A DNA stretch of 56,576 nucleotides from Chara braunii (lineage: Eukaryota; Streptophyta; Charophyceae; Charales; Characeae): assembly GCA_003427395.1 (NCBI GenBank), contig BFEA01000199.1:1507461-1564036 (forward strand), given 5' to 3'. Below are positions 20,558 to 32,839 of this stretch, piece by piece (position 1 is the first letter of the stretch; each line of letters starts with the position of its first letter). The notes beneath the pieces are model-generated. The model did not search any database. It was given only the letters and a program-made list of their open reading frames with translations, and had not been told where the DNA came from. The position numbers and the translations under genes are program-made.

Positions 20558-22699
20558 CTACAACTTATATGCATACTTAATTTCTTTCCTTGATTGTTCT
20601 ACGGATTTCCAACTTTTATTCCCTGAATTCCATAAGTATTTAATCCGAATTATACCATGTTTCACCCAGGTGGACCATGGGAATGTGGAGCTTATAAACA
20701 CCCTTCCTTGTGCATCCGTAATCCGTCTATTACCAAAAATTGGTTGTCGAAGTACCTCTTCATACCTAGAGGGAGGTGAACTATTAGGTATGGGTAATTT
20801 ACGCCAGATTTTCAATATGTTCACCCAAAAATAATCCAGCACTATATCTCTTCGAGCCTCCCCCCTTTCTCCTTCCTTTACCGAGTGTGTCTTGGGTCTA
20901 GGAATAGCCCAATATCTATCCTCTACCCAAGTTAGCGGGTGTACATTACTTGTGGTTTGTGGAGCCAATCTACGTATTTGCTCCAATGCCAAAGAATGTC
21001 AAGGGAGATTCATATAAAAAATTAAACGTTTAACCCATTGAAGAGTCAGTGTTTGGCATTGTATCATTGGATCCAAAATACCTAGACCTCCCTTGGCTTT
21101 AGGTTGTATGAGAACCTGCCATGCCACTCTCGGGATCACATGAGGTGTCTCGTGGTTGCCTCGCCATAAGAAATTCGTAAGCTGCCCCCTGAGGTTCTTA
21201 GTAGAATTCTTGTTAAGAGCCCATAAGACAGACTTATACCAGATTGAAGCTAGGATTACATTATTAATAACTAAAGCTCTGCCAAACAGGGAAGTATGTA
21301 AATTTTTCCATTGCTTCATTTTTTGTGTTGCAGGAGTTGTAATCCAGACATCGTTAGAAATTGGTTTCCCTTTAGCTGTGAGCATCACCCCCAGCACTCT
21401 GATAGGTGCATCTACTTCCAACCACTTAACCTTAGGATTCTTAGGTGGCATATCCCCTTGAGAATGAATCCACCAACCTTGTGTCTTACTTCCCCAGTTG
21501 ACTTCCATATCCGATAGAAGGAAAAATTTATCCTTCAATGTTTTTATTTCCTCCATATTGTCATGAGATGTTTCCATCATTATGGTTAGGTCATCCGCAA
21601 ACATGGAGCATATTGGTATAGCTTCCTCTGGAATACCGGATATATGAAGTCTTTTAATATTTTTATTTATTCTTAGATTAGTTCCTAATGCTTCCATTAT
21701 AATTACAAAAAGAAATAGAGCTAGCGGGTCTCCTTGCCTTACTGATCTTTGGAGATGTATTTCTGGTGATAATAGATCATTCACCTGAACCCTTGTAGTG
21801 ACATTCGTTTGTAATATCGTAATCCATTTACGAATCATTGGACCAAAATTCATCTTTTTCAAACATGCGTCTAAAAATTTTCAATCCATATAATCATACG
21901 CTTTTTCAAAATCAATGAATACAAAGGCAGCATTCTGATGATTCTGTCGGGACAATTGAATTATCTCATTTATGAGCAAGATATTATCATGGATGCTCCT
22001 ATCTTTAATGAATCCTGTTTGCGAAGGATGGATGATCTCATGCATTATTGGAATAAATCTATTAGCTATAGTTTTGGCCAACATCTTATAAACCATAGTA
22101 AGTAAAGTAATTGGTTTATAATTCCTTATGTTTGTCTTATCCCTTTTTTTTTATAGTAAGGTTTATATTCCTTGTCCAACAATTTCTTCCATATTTCCTG
22201 ATTCTTGAATTTGCCTGTAAAATTTCATTAAATCCTCCGAAAAATACGGCCACATTTTTTCCCAAAATTTTTTAGGGAAACCATCGAAACCCGGTGTCTT
22301 ATCTTCCTCCATTTGCAATAGCGCAGTCCAAATTTTCTTCTTTGTGATGGGTTCCTCCAGTCTGTCCTTTTGTTGTTGTGTTATTTCTTGTGTCAAAGGG
22401 GCCAAAAATTCTTGAATGTCGGAATTAAACCTATCTACATCTACATTTGAAACAAAAAGATTTTTGAAAAAATCATATGCCACTTTCAAATTATTGGCCG
22501 AAGTGAAATTTTCTTGCTGAGTTGTCTGTAGAGGATCCATTAGTCCTTCAATAGATGTTCTCCTAGCTCTAGCCCTAGCCATGGAAAAGAATGATGAGTC
22601 CATTTGTCCTTCTGTTGAATGTCTACTTAATTTGTCTCTGATCATGTACCCTTGCCAACGATGTTGAGCAAAGGTTAGTAATTGATGTTTGAGATCCAT
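20558..22699 (-). pseudogene. LINE reverse transcriptase
   Basis: The reverse transcriptase would copy the LINE RNA at the target site. Motifs in minus-strand order are KTPGFDGFPKKFW (near 22280), HPSQTGFIKDRSIHDNI (near 22020), FVFIDFEKAYDYMD (near 21890), RQGDPLALFLFVI (near 21730) and the catalytic FADD (plus 21590-21601). A thumb region with LGVMLTAKGKPIS and FLWRGN follows, then an Ile/Trp-rich block at 20558-20992. Several stops (about 21863 and 20998) and a frame change near 22150 break it. The catalytic Asp pair is intact. Confidence 0.93.
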
Positions 22700-22893
22700 A
22701 ATATCTACCGGTTGACATAATTGTTCACGATTTTTCTGTTGTTCATATTGAAGAATTGTTCTTGAATCCTCATTTCTTGATTATATCTTTCTTTGGCCAT
22801 TAACTTAGAATATTCATTACACTTTTTTGCCAAAAATAGCAGTTCATTGTTAAACCATACTATGTACGACTCATGTCTGTCCTTGGTAGAGTG

Positions 22894-23758
22894 TCAGAAT
22901 TTCCATACATCTTGTATATAGATTTTAAAATCTCTTCTTTTGAGGAGAGATAAGTTAAGTTTGTAGAAACCCCTGCCTTGGTCAGGTTTCTTTCTGAAAG
23001 AAAGTAATGTCGCACTCATCTTGTGATCCATTCTAGGCCATGGACTTTGAGGAAAAATATTTACTCCCGTCAAAGCGTCGTCTAAATCCTCAGACACAAG
23101 AATCAGATCTATCATAGATCTTGATTGGTGAGGGGTACCAATATTCCTTATATATGTATATGATCGTTTCTGTGGATATATTTGTCTATACGTGCCAAAT
23201 AGATTTTCTGATTCACATAGTTGTTGAATAATAAACGCATCCTCTTCTATGTAGGAAGGACATAGATACGGAATCCTCCATTTATCTAACCATCTATCTG
23301 GTGCCGCATTAAAGTCACCTGCGATGATAATGGATACTCCTCTAGGGATATGATCCCTAATGTTCTAAAAAAATTGTCGACGCTCTTGTACAGTGTTAGG
23401 ACCATAAATGTTGATAACACAAATTAACTATATTTCCAACATTACCAATGTAACCAGCCATCTCCCTTGCTCTTGATCTTTCTTATTGTATACTATTTGT
23501 ACCCTAGAGTCAGGTGGTACCCAAATGGCTACCCCAGCTGATTCATTATTCGTGGAATAGGCTTGATATTTTTGAAAGGGCCCAAGCTAGATCATGTGCC
23601 CTATTATGCTTAGGGGTGTTCATGAGGTGAGTTTCCTGAATACAAATCAAATCAGGCCAAGATCTCCCTCCAACACCTTTCAATTGTTCCATAATTGTCT
23701 TTCTCTTCACCGCATCTGCTGTTGCCAAGCCATTTATATTTAGAGACCTATGATCCAA
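22894..23758 (-). pseudogene. LINE apurinic-type endonuclease domain
   Basis: This domain nicks target DNA so that reverse transcription can start. Visible are SLNINGL (N-terminus, about 23745), DLICIQETHL with the catalytic Glu (about 23640), INIYGPNT (about 23405), IIAGDFNAAPDRW with GDFN at plus 23308-23319, and a C-terminal SMIDLILVS...MDHKMSATL with the Asp/His pair (about 23100 and 23030). The motifs lie in different frames separated by stops at 23546 and near 23365, so the domain is complete in outline but not expressible. Confidence 0.9.
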
Positions 23759-23858
23759 GTCTGCATTTTAATTAGCACGCAACCAAGACGGATTTTTGCC
23801 ATAAAAAGCTTGTAGTGCATCCATCTTGAATCTCAAAAGTCCCTCACTAGTTCATTAT

Positions 23859-25262
23859 TTATAATCTTACCCAGTTACCCCCTTCCAAACTGGATGAGGC
23901 TGTTAGTATACCTCCTCGTAAGATGGAGCAGAGAAATGCAGATACTTCTCCTATTGACCATACTGCGTTTGCCTTAATTTTCAAATACTGAAGATCCAAC
24001 AATGTTGTATGAGAGAACCAACGAAGATCCGATTCCTTGTTGTCTTCAAACCTCACGTAAGTATCTCTTTTGGTCATTTTCGCTTGGTCCCCAATTTCCG
24101 TGAAAGTAGCCTGTGGTCCTGGATCAAAGTGCTTGGCCAAAAAATCATGCAGGTCTCTTTTAAAAGTGCGGTCATTTGAGTTCTGATAATCTACATATGT
24201 AGTCCAGCCTCTTAAGGTAACCCCCCCATATTAATCCTGGCCTATAGGGGAGAGACCAATTTCCCATTTCCCATTTTTTTTTATAACCGGTATAACCAGG
24301 TTCCCTCTAGGAGACTGAGACTTAGCAACTTGCCCTTTTTCCAATACATGTCTTAGCTTTTGCCTCTAGGTCGTCCTGAGAAAGAATAACTTGGAAGGAA
24401 GTTGTGTTGACCTTTTTATTTTCCGGGATGACTTCCTCTTTTCCCAGATCTTCTACTCTTACCTCCTTTCCTTCCTCAGGTAATGTTACCTTAGTCTCTA
24501 GAATATTATTCTGATTTTGTTCTCCCCCCTCCTCCACAATTATAAAATCTGTTGTTCTTTCATTTTCTGGAAGCGGATAGGCAGAAATTACTGAAATTTG
24601 TTGTTGCCTCACTTCCTTTTTTTCCATCGAATTGCTCCCTCCCTTTCCAGTTTCCTCTTCCTTTGACAAAAAGGAGGGTGGAACAGACTAGATACAATAT
24701 TTAAAATTCTCAAGCTTAGTTTATACCATAACACCCCTTCCGGAAGCCCTTGCTGTAATACCGTTTTCAAACTGGGACTGCTGGTTAACAAGTCAACTAA
24801 CTGAATATAAGAATTATCCCAAAATTCCATCGTGACTTCTTGAAAGTGCTTTTGTAAATTATGCAATATCCATTCAGCTAATTGCTTTATCTTTTGATCC
24901 TCTCATATGTCAGACTGAGGATGAGGAGTTATATCTTTCATTTCAAAATCACGTTCTGAGGAGTCAACATCCATTGGTTCGGGACCAAAAGCCTTTTGAA
25001 GGGGATCCGAGGATGTTGCTTCCTCAGATACCCTCTCCTCCTCAACTTGTAATTCTTCTAACTTACCACTTATGTTCTTTTCTCCCCCATCTGGTTCATG
25101 CAGAGGATGCAACAACTCAACTTGAGCCAAAGGATGCATCAACTCAACTTGAGCCTCTTTCATCAAGGAAACCTTATCATTAATGATCAACTCAACTTGA
25201 GCCTCCTTCATCAAGGAATCCTTGTCATTTGTAAGAACCACCTCCTTTTGAGGACTGGTCAA
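23859..25262 (-). pseudogene. LINE ORF1 C-terminal charged region
   Basis: Several frames on the minus strand carry acidic, Glu/Lys/Gln-rich sequence between the zinc-knuckle part of ORF1 and the endonuclease. A short repeated block (LMKEAQVELI / LMKEAQVELMHPL / AQVELLHPL) lies at about 25110-25215. A Lys run encoded by A-tracts (25265-25283, 25290-25298) may have caused frameshifts. No enzymatic domain is recognised. It is assigned to ORF1 from position and strand. Confidence 0.6.
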
Positions 25263-25355
25263 CTATTTTTTTTTTTTTTTTTTAACATTTTTTTTTGACT
25301 GAACTTGTCCTTCCTCTGATACCGCATTCTCCTTCCCCACCTTTTCCTCAGTTTC

Positions 25356-26327
25356 TTAATCAGCCTCTTCCCCACTTAGATGTCCTACAATTTTATCTTT
25401 ATCCTCAATCTGCAAATACTCAGCTGGTTGCGGTCCCGGGAATACATCAGACTTTTTATGAATGACTGGGACCCATTGCTGATGACTTATGACACCTTTG
25501 CCTCTCTTCCTAGTCTCCGGAACTCCCTTACCTGTTATCTGATTCCCTTGAGCTTCGGATGTGGAGGCCTGTGTACTGTCTGTATGTGCCGACTGAGCCT
25601 TGTGAGTTGTAGGTGTCTTAACCATTACTTCAGGGGGTACCCAAGTGTCAGGGGGTTTCGTATCCCAGTTGGGATCTCCGTCTCGTTCCCAAGTCCAACC
25701 CTTATGCGCTTCCCCCTTCTTCGTACTCTCTACAAATACCCACCCTTCGTGCCCAGCATCTACAGTCTTCCACAGATTTACTTTGAAAGGATCTCGAATC
25801 AGCCTACCTGTTGCCCTATTCCTTCTTCCAGGATTTTGTGTACAGTTCGGGTCTTTGCTTAGGTGTCCGTATGCTTTGCATCTAAAGCACCACGGTCTCA
25901 GTTTATGAGCTGTGTGAATTCGATATTCTCTACCCCCTACCCTGTAAGGAATGACGTCATCTATCTGAAAAGGCACCGTGGTAGAATGATTAAGGGCCAA
26001 CATTAAATGGTCATCTCTCCTGCCGCATATGCAGGTAGAGGATCAATAAAAATCCACTATCTCGTGATGAACCCCAAAGTCATGAATAAAAGCCGCCTGG
26101 ATTTCTATTGGAATGTGTCTGAATTCCACCCAATAGAAATCCTCCATCATCTGATTTCTTTTCTCATCCGGTCCCTGTTTTGGCCGCGTCCAAGGATAGA
26201 TGCACACCTCTGATCTGTCACATCTTAATTTCATCCATGATTCAATTGTGTTTTTATCATTTGTATGCAAACACAAAATAGTAAACATGATTGCAGAGAT
26301 TGGTAGAATAAGGAAGTCCTCGCACAC
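25356..26327 (-). pseudogene. LINE ORF1 RNA-binding part with zinc knuckle
   Basis: ORF1 proteins of plant L1s bind the element RNA. The upstream frame (26327-26043) resembles the DUF4283-type N-terminal domain, with WMKLRCDRSEVCIYPW. The next frame (26003-25356) has RPWCFRCKAYGHLSKDPNC, a zinc knuckle with C-x2-C-x4-H-x6-C spacing, two residues longer than canonical in the last gap. A Thr/Ser/Gly-rich linker follows. The two frames are separated by a stop near 26040. Confidence 0.8.
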
Positions 26328-27570
26328 TGCTTCATAGCTGCCCTTATAGGCCGATAGCCTTTTGATTATCTACTTAATCTTATCATTTGTGGATTTGTAC
26401 GCAACGTCGTCATGGAACACCCAGTTATTCCCATGTTCAGAGTACACATTATCACGTTCTGCCAATTTCTGCGCCGGGTAAGTTTTTATTAGAGTTTTTT
26501 TCCTACTGTATCAATCACCCTGCTTTCCGAAGGAATCAAAAAAATTGAATAAAAAAAAAGGTTTGGCCGTGGTCAAATTTCTCATAAGAATTTTTAATGA
26601 TTGCGCTTGTGCACCCTGTCTAGGAATCTCTAATTCTTTCGAATTAAAGGGCCCCTTGACACGCTGCAACCACGAAGAAGGTGTTATTGCTGGTTGTGTA
26701 TTCTGACCTTCGCTGATCTTCTTCGTTCCTTGCAGGGACGACCATTCCTCTTGTTCGTTCATCCTCCCTTCCTTACCACTACTCCTCTCTTCCGGCTCTC
26801 CTTCTCCCTTTCCATCTCCTTCTCCTTTTTCCTTCCCACCTCCCTCCCATCTATCTTGTTTTCCACCTCTCTCCTCTCCCCTTCCTCCCTCCTTCCTGGT
26901 GTCTCTCCCTCTTTTCAACCCCTCCTCCCTTCTTCCTTTCCATCCCTGCCAAGACCTCGACCTTGGTTGCATAACCACACTCCCCTTGCTCCCAATGTGG
27001 TTCTGCCACAGCAACTGTCCCTGTCCTCCTGCTGTAAAACTTGTCTGACTACCCATCACCTGGGTGTCTTGACATCAGTCATATGTGCTGGCTTCCTTGC
27101 ACTTCTCCCTTGTCCCAAAGCACATTCTTCTTCTCCCATCATTTGCCCCTGATTGTGAATTTGAAACAGAGGATTGTGAAGCATCACTCCTCTTTGAGTC
27201 TCCTGAGTAACAGGCATAAGGCTGGGTGTGGAGGTGAAATTTGACGTTCCCGTACCCCTTTCTTCCTTTGACTAAATTGAAATTCCACTATTCCCCATAA
27301 TACTGTTACCTTTTCCTTCTCTTCTTTCTTCTGTCGTGAGAACTTATCCCTCCACCGAGGATGACACTTCCATAGCTCTGCTATGATTTCTTTCTTGTTT
27401 CTGATGTGTGATCATTATTGTTCTCACCGGTGTATGAAGCTGTTTTGCAATCATCTGGCGCATAGCCCCTCTGAACATCAGAGTCCAATCCATTATCCTA
27501 TGACTACGATGACTACGCTGTTGATGCACTATCTTTGTCATTTTGTCTTGCTGTGTGTATATATATATAT
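26328..27570 (-). pseudogene. LINE 5' region / ORF1 N-terminal low-complexity part
   Basis: On the minus strand this is rich in Gly/Glu/Arg/Lys (RGEERGGKQDRWEGGGKEKG type, about 26740-26960), preceded by a Gln/His/Arg segment (27344-27530). The plus strand is a CT-rich tract. It probably belongs to the LINE 5' UTR or ORF1 N-terminus, but no domain supports this. Confidence 0.45.
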
Positions 27571-27575
27571 ATATG
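27557..27575. repeat. (TA)n microsatellite at LINE 5' border
   Basis: A short alternating TA run. Sequence changes character here from LINE-like to GC-rich palindromic DNA. Confidence 0.9.
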
Positions 27576-27588
27576 TACAAGGTCACCA

Positions 27589-27634
27589 GCCCGTACGTAC
27601 GGAGGTCCCCGGGCAGACCTCCGTACGTACGGGC
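27589..27634. repeat. Perfect 19-bp inverted repeat
   Basis: The arm GCCCGTACGTACGGAGGTC (27589-27607) is exactly complementary to 27616-27634 across the 8-base loop CCCGGGCA. Related GTTCGG/CGTACGG motifs continue to 27690 and reappear near 28250-28325, so this may be the end of an unidentified element spanning 27589-28330. Confidence 0.95.
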
Positions 27635-27689
27635 GTTCGGGGTTCCGTACGGGGTCCAAACCCGACGGCGTTCGGCCCCCGCCAAAAAT

Positions 27690-28055
27690 TATTTCGGGGC
27701 CTAAACATAATTATTTTTTTCTGAATGTTTTTTTGTGAGTTCTCTATGACGTGAGGTACATGCCTGTAAATTTTCAAGTTATTTGGCTAAGCCAAATAAC
27801 AATTAAAAATCGCCAAAGATGGCAGTGTCAAAACGTGCTCTCCCACGTATTTTTTCACTTTTTACTTTTTGTTTTCACTTTAGTTCGGGGTCTAAACAAT
27901 TTTATTATTTTTTGAAACTTTTTTAGTGGGTTTATTATTATGTGAAGTACACATCTGTAAATTTTCAGGTCATTTAGCTATGCCAGATAACAAATGAAAA
28001 ATCGCCAAAGATGGCGGTGTCGAAAACATGCTCGCGCACTCACTAAATTTAATTC
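27690..28055 (+). repeat. About 195-bp tandem repeat, two copies
   Basis: Both copies contain CTAAACA..., TGTAAATTTTCA(A/G)GT and AAAATCGCCAAAGATGGC (about 27811 and 28001) in the same order. AT-rich, with no coding frame. Confidence 0.85.
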
Positions 28056-28397
28056 TCTTTTTATTTTTATTTATTTATATTATTAGTATTTATTTTCCGT
28101 ATTTTATTTTTATTTCAAATTTGGTAAGAAATTCAGATGTAATGCTCAGGCAAATCTTGTTTAATTTATTTTTCTCCATAACATATTTTGTTTTCAGATT
28201 TGCTTGATGATTGTTGTTGTTTTTTTTTTTTTTTGTTTTGGGTCCGCGTTCGGCCTGAACGGGCGAACGCATCCCCAAGGGGTCCCATACGTTCGGGCGT
28301 TCGGGTTCGGGCGTTAGGCCTGTCCCCTCAGAGAGAACCCCAAGGGCAGAAACCATAGGCAGAGAGAGAGAAGAGGACAACAAACGAGGGGCTGTGA

Positions 28398-28455
28398 CAA
28401 ACTGTTTCGTCGGAGTTTCACCGACTCATCAGGAGGCTGAACCCTCAACAGTCTG
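28398..28455 (-). ncRNA. Hammerhead ribozyme 2, complete
   Basis: The best copy, on the minus strand, in the type III layout. Stem III is CAGACTG (28455-28449) with CAGTTTG (28404-28398), seven pairs including one G-U. The cleavage triplet is GTT, cutting after 28447. Stem I is GAGG/CCTC with loop GTTCAG (28446-28433). CTGATGA is at 28432-28426, stem II is GTCGG/CCGAC with loop TGAAACT, and GAAA is at 28408-28405. Every core base is present and all three stems pair. GUU is a permitted but slower triplet than GUC. Similarity to hammerhead 1 extends about 150 bp to the right, so the ribozyme belongs to a dispersed repeat. Confidence 0.9.
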
Positions 28456-28794
28456 CAGAATCCCCTCACTGATTACACTGTAAATGATAATCTACCTTAA
28501 CCAAAATCAAAGTAGACTATCACTCACCCACACCAGATGGAAAACTCTATATATATATATATTCACACATGACTGGTTGTGTCCCCTCAGAGAGAACCCC
28601 AACGCAAAGGGGATATAGATATGGATAGGTCACGATGAAGGGTTGAGGTAAGGGAAAAACATCAGCTCTAAAATTCGTTCCAAACCTCCTTCCTCACTGC
28701 TTCCTTCCACTTTCCCTATTATCTCAATCACATCAAATTAACATCCGCATAAGCTCTAACTCATTCCATACTACACCCGTGAGTGTCTTCCAGT

Positions 28795-29410
28795 GTCTCT
28801 TCGATGCTCCCAATGTCGCTTCGATGCTCCCAATGTCGCTTCGATGCTTATCAACCAACAAACATCTTAAGTGAAACCTTCAATCTTCCCCCCCCTTTCC
28901 TTCCCCTTGCTACGTAGAGGTTGATTCCACGTGGAGGGAGGATTTGCCACTTGAAGGGCGATACCACGTTGACATATGCTGCGCACCAGGATCACCACAA
29001 GCTATGCCACCTATGCCTGACCACGTATGCTACCGCCTGGCTCTTGCCTCATGAACATACGTTACGCTCGTGATATAGACACAAAAATCATGATAGTGCT
29101 GATGATGACAGTGATCTCGCTTCGATTTTTAGCAACCAACAAACATCTTAAGCTAAACCTTCTATCTTCCACCCCCCTTCCTTCCTCTTGCCAAGTGGAG
29201 GTTGATTCCACATGGAGGGAGGATTTTGCCACTTGAAGGGCAATTCCACATTGACAGAGATTGCGCACCAGGTGCGCCAAACCTATGCCTGGTCACGTAT
29301 GCTAATGCCTGTCTCTTGCCTTATGAACGTACATTGCGCTCGTGATGTAAACATAAAAATGGTGATGATGTTGATGACAGTGATGTACGAAATTCTCACT
29401 CCTCTCCCTC
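28795..29410 (+). repeat. 281-bp tandem duplication
   Basis: AACCAACAAACATCTTAAG occurs at 28853 and 29134, and similarity continues for the whole unit (TGGAGGGAGGATTT, TATGCCTG, ATGAACNTACNTTNCGCTCG). Three 20-bp TTCGATGCTCCCAATGTCGC-type units precede it (28815-28850). Confidence 0.88.
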
Positions 29411-29499
29411 CTTGATGACGATGGTGAAGATGATAATGATGTTCCAAACCAAACTGGATAATGGTGATGATGAGGATGATGACGATGTTCCCCGAACCT

Positions 29500-29845
29500 C
29501 TCACTTCTCCCCCCCCTTCCTTCCCTTCGCCCCATGAAGTGTGATTCCACCGTAGAGGGAAAAGATCGCGACGCAGCCACCTGCGCTTTCTCTCTACTAA
29601 TGGAGCACGCTCTGCGCTTTCTTTCTACTAATGGAGCACGCTTTTCATCGTCATATCCCTAGCCGCGTGCGCATGGAGGGTGATTCGTGAAACCTCTCAC
29701 TCCTCCCCCCTCCTTCCTTCTCGTCACCTTATGGAGGGTGATTCCACCGTAGAGGAAAAAGGATCGCGACTTGGCTACCTGCGCTTTCTCGCGCCTAAAG
29801 GAGCGTGTTCTTCTGCAACATATCCCTAGCCACGTGCGCTTGCTC
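29500..29845 (+). repeat. About 180-bp tandem duplication
   Basis: GTGATTCCACCGTAGAGG..AAAAGGATCGCGAC, CTGCGCTTTCTC and CATATCCCTAGCC occur in the same order at about 29540-29670 and 29740-29845. Confidence 0.8.
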
Positions 29846-29848
29846 TTA

Positions 29849-30058
29849 AAAAGATGATGATGATAATGATGATGATAATGATGATGATAATGATGATGAT
29901 GTTGGTAATTGCTTATAAAAAGTTATATTGAACGAAACTGGTAGATAGGGTGATCAGGTCATGCGCTTGTGAGAAAAGCACTAAGTGACACAAGTTTTGA
30001 ACTTATGCCCTGACACAAACTTGTCCTTTGGAGCATGCGGTCAAAATTATATACATAC

Positions 30059-30129
<71 letters not shown>

Positions 30130-30141
30130 GATAGATAGATA
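29849..30141. repeat. (GAT)n/(GATAAT)n and (GATA)n microsatellites
   Basis: GATGATGATAAT units at 29852-29900 and GATA units at 30059-30141, with unremarkable sequence between. Confidence 0.93.
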
Positions 30142-30144
30142 TCA

Positions 30145-32830
30145 TCAAACAGAGTTGCCCGGTAAACTGTAGGCATAGAGGGAGTGGAGGCTAATGTAGC
30201 CACCAACTAAGAATAGTTATAATTTTTAAGGTTACGCCCTGTTGTATAAGTCCTCTGATTCATCCATAAAGTCTTAAAAACATCCGTTAAAATCGAAGTG
30301 ATGCGGAAAAGTTAGTCCGACCCTTACGGAAGGGAAGGGCCACGTGGATACGACAAACGCTTAATAGTTCGGGCATCTTATAATAGACTCATGCAATGAC
30401 TCTTTAGAGTGATTTATACACACAATTAAGGTCAGATACATCTAGACTCAACAGGTGTATCAAAAACGATCCTAGTATGAGTATGCTTCAGTACGAAAAT
30501 GCATAATTTTATTTTATTTATTTTTTTAATGTTAATTACTGAAAACTCACTTGATGAAAGTTTATATAGTTAAAGGGCAAATCTACTAAAGGAGGGTAGC
30601 ACCGAGTCGGATTGCTCACAACTAAGTTATAATCTGCTCAGGAGCGTGCAACGGTTAGCTCAAACTGAACATCACTAACGAGAGTCGACATGTTCATTTA
30701 AAAAACTTGGGTAAACCCCTTGTAGAGGTTACCTATGGTATAAGTATTCAAATCGCCTGTTAGACTCAGGTGCATAGACAAAACTAATCAAATCGTCCAA
30801 TAGAGAGTTCCCTTTGAGTTGTGGTAATACTAACGTGCAAATTGTTTGCTCGACTTGAGTAAGGAGGCAAAAAATATATCGAACCATTTAGAAACTAGTT
30901 AGTTCTCTATAAAGCTTTCATTAGGTCTCCTAACAATGCGGACATACTTATTAGCATATCCTAAAGGCATCTGACTGCAACCTTAATGAATTGATGATTA
31001 TTTCTTATAGGTTGAACAATAATATTCTGTAATGCTGACGCAATTGTGTATTTGTTTTTTTATTTATTTTCTAAACGGCTTTATCTTATTATTATTACTA
31101 TCATTATTATTATTTGGATACCTAGGCTACCAGCCACGCCACCTGGGTCACCTTATTTTCCCAGACGGTGTCGGTGCGAATACCCTGACAAGGGTATCCG
31201 CCCTAGTTTTTGCAAGTGACAGGAAGTAGGTTTAAAAAGTCTAAGTGTACCGCGCGAGTCGCAACTGAGTCTGTTGCGTTGCATTAATAGGATGGGTGAC
31301 CAGAATAGAGCGTGAGTGGGTGCGCAGTTTTGAGGCGTGCGTGTGATTCCTCCGTTTGATTAAGTTGCCGGCTTAGTTGGCCGACCTGATTTTTTTGTGG
31401 TTACTAGGAATAAAAGTTTTGTTTTATTCTGGACGGCTGACCACTGGTAGGCCTGACGTATGAGATGGGGGCGCAAGGCAGCTGTAGCGCCAAGAGGGCA
31501 GGCCATTGCAGGGGCCTAGCGACAACGTGCTTAGTTGGAGGTAGGAATGAGGGCCGGGCTGTTTTTTTTTTTTTCTTGGCCTAGGGACTGCGCAACACCC
31601 TTTTATATAAGGTACCGCATGCGTTAGTTCCAGGCTTGGGCTTAGCCCTATAGGTTACGGTACTGACTTACACAGCTGAGATACGGGGATCTAGGCCGGC
31701 GAGCGGCGGCGTAGGAGCGAAGCAGCATTGGATAAGAAAGGTTGAGGGGTTGAGGGTCCCGCGGGACTATCCCCCTTAGTTTTGCTTTGGGGAAGTCCGG
31801 TCGTGGGCCCACTCCGCAGGCCTAATGAAGGCACTGGCAGGTCCCGCGGCCCATCTTTCGGCGATGTCCTATTCTCTTTTTTTTTTGGGCTGGTTCGAAG
31901 TTATCGGGGGCCAGTCGCTGTACCTCCCCTCAGGGCCCACCCGTTACAAGCGCCAATAGCCCCTGCTCAAGCGCTGGTCGATGTAGACCGATGGCATGCC
32001 ACTGAATAAAGGAGGGTAGGGGGGGAGGGTGGCCTGTCTTAGGGAACCCTTCCCACCTCGGCCTTTCAAGCAGGCCCGAGCCTCCTACCCGATTGCGGCG
32101 TCAGAGTTGCCAGGCCGACCGAGCAAAGGTTGTACGCGCGCCCAGCACCGACGGGTTCCACAGAGGGTTGACTCGGCGGGTGAGTCTTTTCGGCGGGTTT
32201 CGAGTTCCTGGAGCACCACCCCGCTATTTATATCAATCAGCTCCTTTTTTTTTTCTTTTGTTTGTTTGAGTTAGCGCGGCTCAGCGTGGACGGGTAATGG
32301 AGGCAGAAAGACGAGCGACAGGAGTAAGGCCACAGAAGGGGGGGGGGGCACAAGAGAGACAAGGCAGTGGGAGGAAGGATCGAACCGGGACTAGTTCCTG
32401 TGAAAGGTGCATACGGGGCAGAAGGGATGCAGAAAGCGGAGGGGTAGGAGACATGGCAGAGGAGAAGATGATCTTTGCGACCGTTTCTCGACGAAGACGG
32501 GCGAGTACGGGCTCGCTCCTAGTGTGTTGGGCCATGGCGACCCGGAATCCGCGTTTAGATTAGATAGACAGTTAGTGTAGATAGAGTTAGAGAAGAAAGG
32601 AGGTGCGCGCAGAGGTCGGAGAAGCCGGCGAGGGAAGGGGAGCAGGAGTGAAGGTTAGTTTACTCGGTCTTTCCTCGGCCGTCTCTGGCGAGCCAAGTTG
32701 CGAAATTGGGGGTTTGGCACGAGGCGAATCTAGTGGCGATGTCCGTTTGGGAGGTTAACGTTTAGTCTTGAAGCAACAAGAAGTGAGTGCTGCACGGGTA
32801 GCTCTATTGGGTGTTGCGAGAACGGGTGAG
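30145..32830. other. Unrecognised non-coding DNA
   Basis: No coding region or known element is recognised. Noteworthy items are the dispersed hairpin at 31176-31201, a T-rich stretch near 31070-31110, and a G/A-rich stretch 32280-32660. Frames here are short and lack domains. Confidence 0.45.
31176..31201 (+). repeat. Dispersed hairpin family H1, copy 1
   Basis: GCGAATACCCT pairs with AGGGTATCCGC around loop GACA (10 of 11 pairs). The inner ACCCTNACAAGGGTA is shared with 33842-33871 and (minus) 47996-48023, while the outer pairs differ. Confidence 0.8.
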
Positions 32831-32839
32831 TCGGGGGGA

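Larger units (their letters stand above)
19159..27570 (-). mobile_element. L1-like LINE (plant type), degenerate
   Basis: On the minus strand the order is ORF1 with zinc knuckle, apurinic-type endonuclease, reverse transcriptase, zf-RVT and a 3' A-tail (17 T on the plus strand at 19159-19175). This is the plant L1 arrangement. The reading frames are cut by many stops and shifts. The 5' end is uncertain, near a TA microsatellite at about 27560. The full span of 8.4 kb is long for an L1, partly because of a long charged ORF1 linker. No target-site duplication was identified. Confidence 0.9.

Noticed and set aside
25265-25298. Poly-T tract as the A-tail of a separate insertion
   Set aside because: It lies within LINE ORF1 sequence that continues on both sides, so an expanded Lys-codon run is the simpler reading.
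31170-31230. Peptide pattern VGANTLTRV conserved at 31.17, 33.84 and (minus) 48.0 kb
   Set aside because: The conservation coincides with the H1 hairpin, and the frames end at different points, so the DNA/RNA structure explains it better than a protein.
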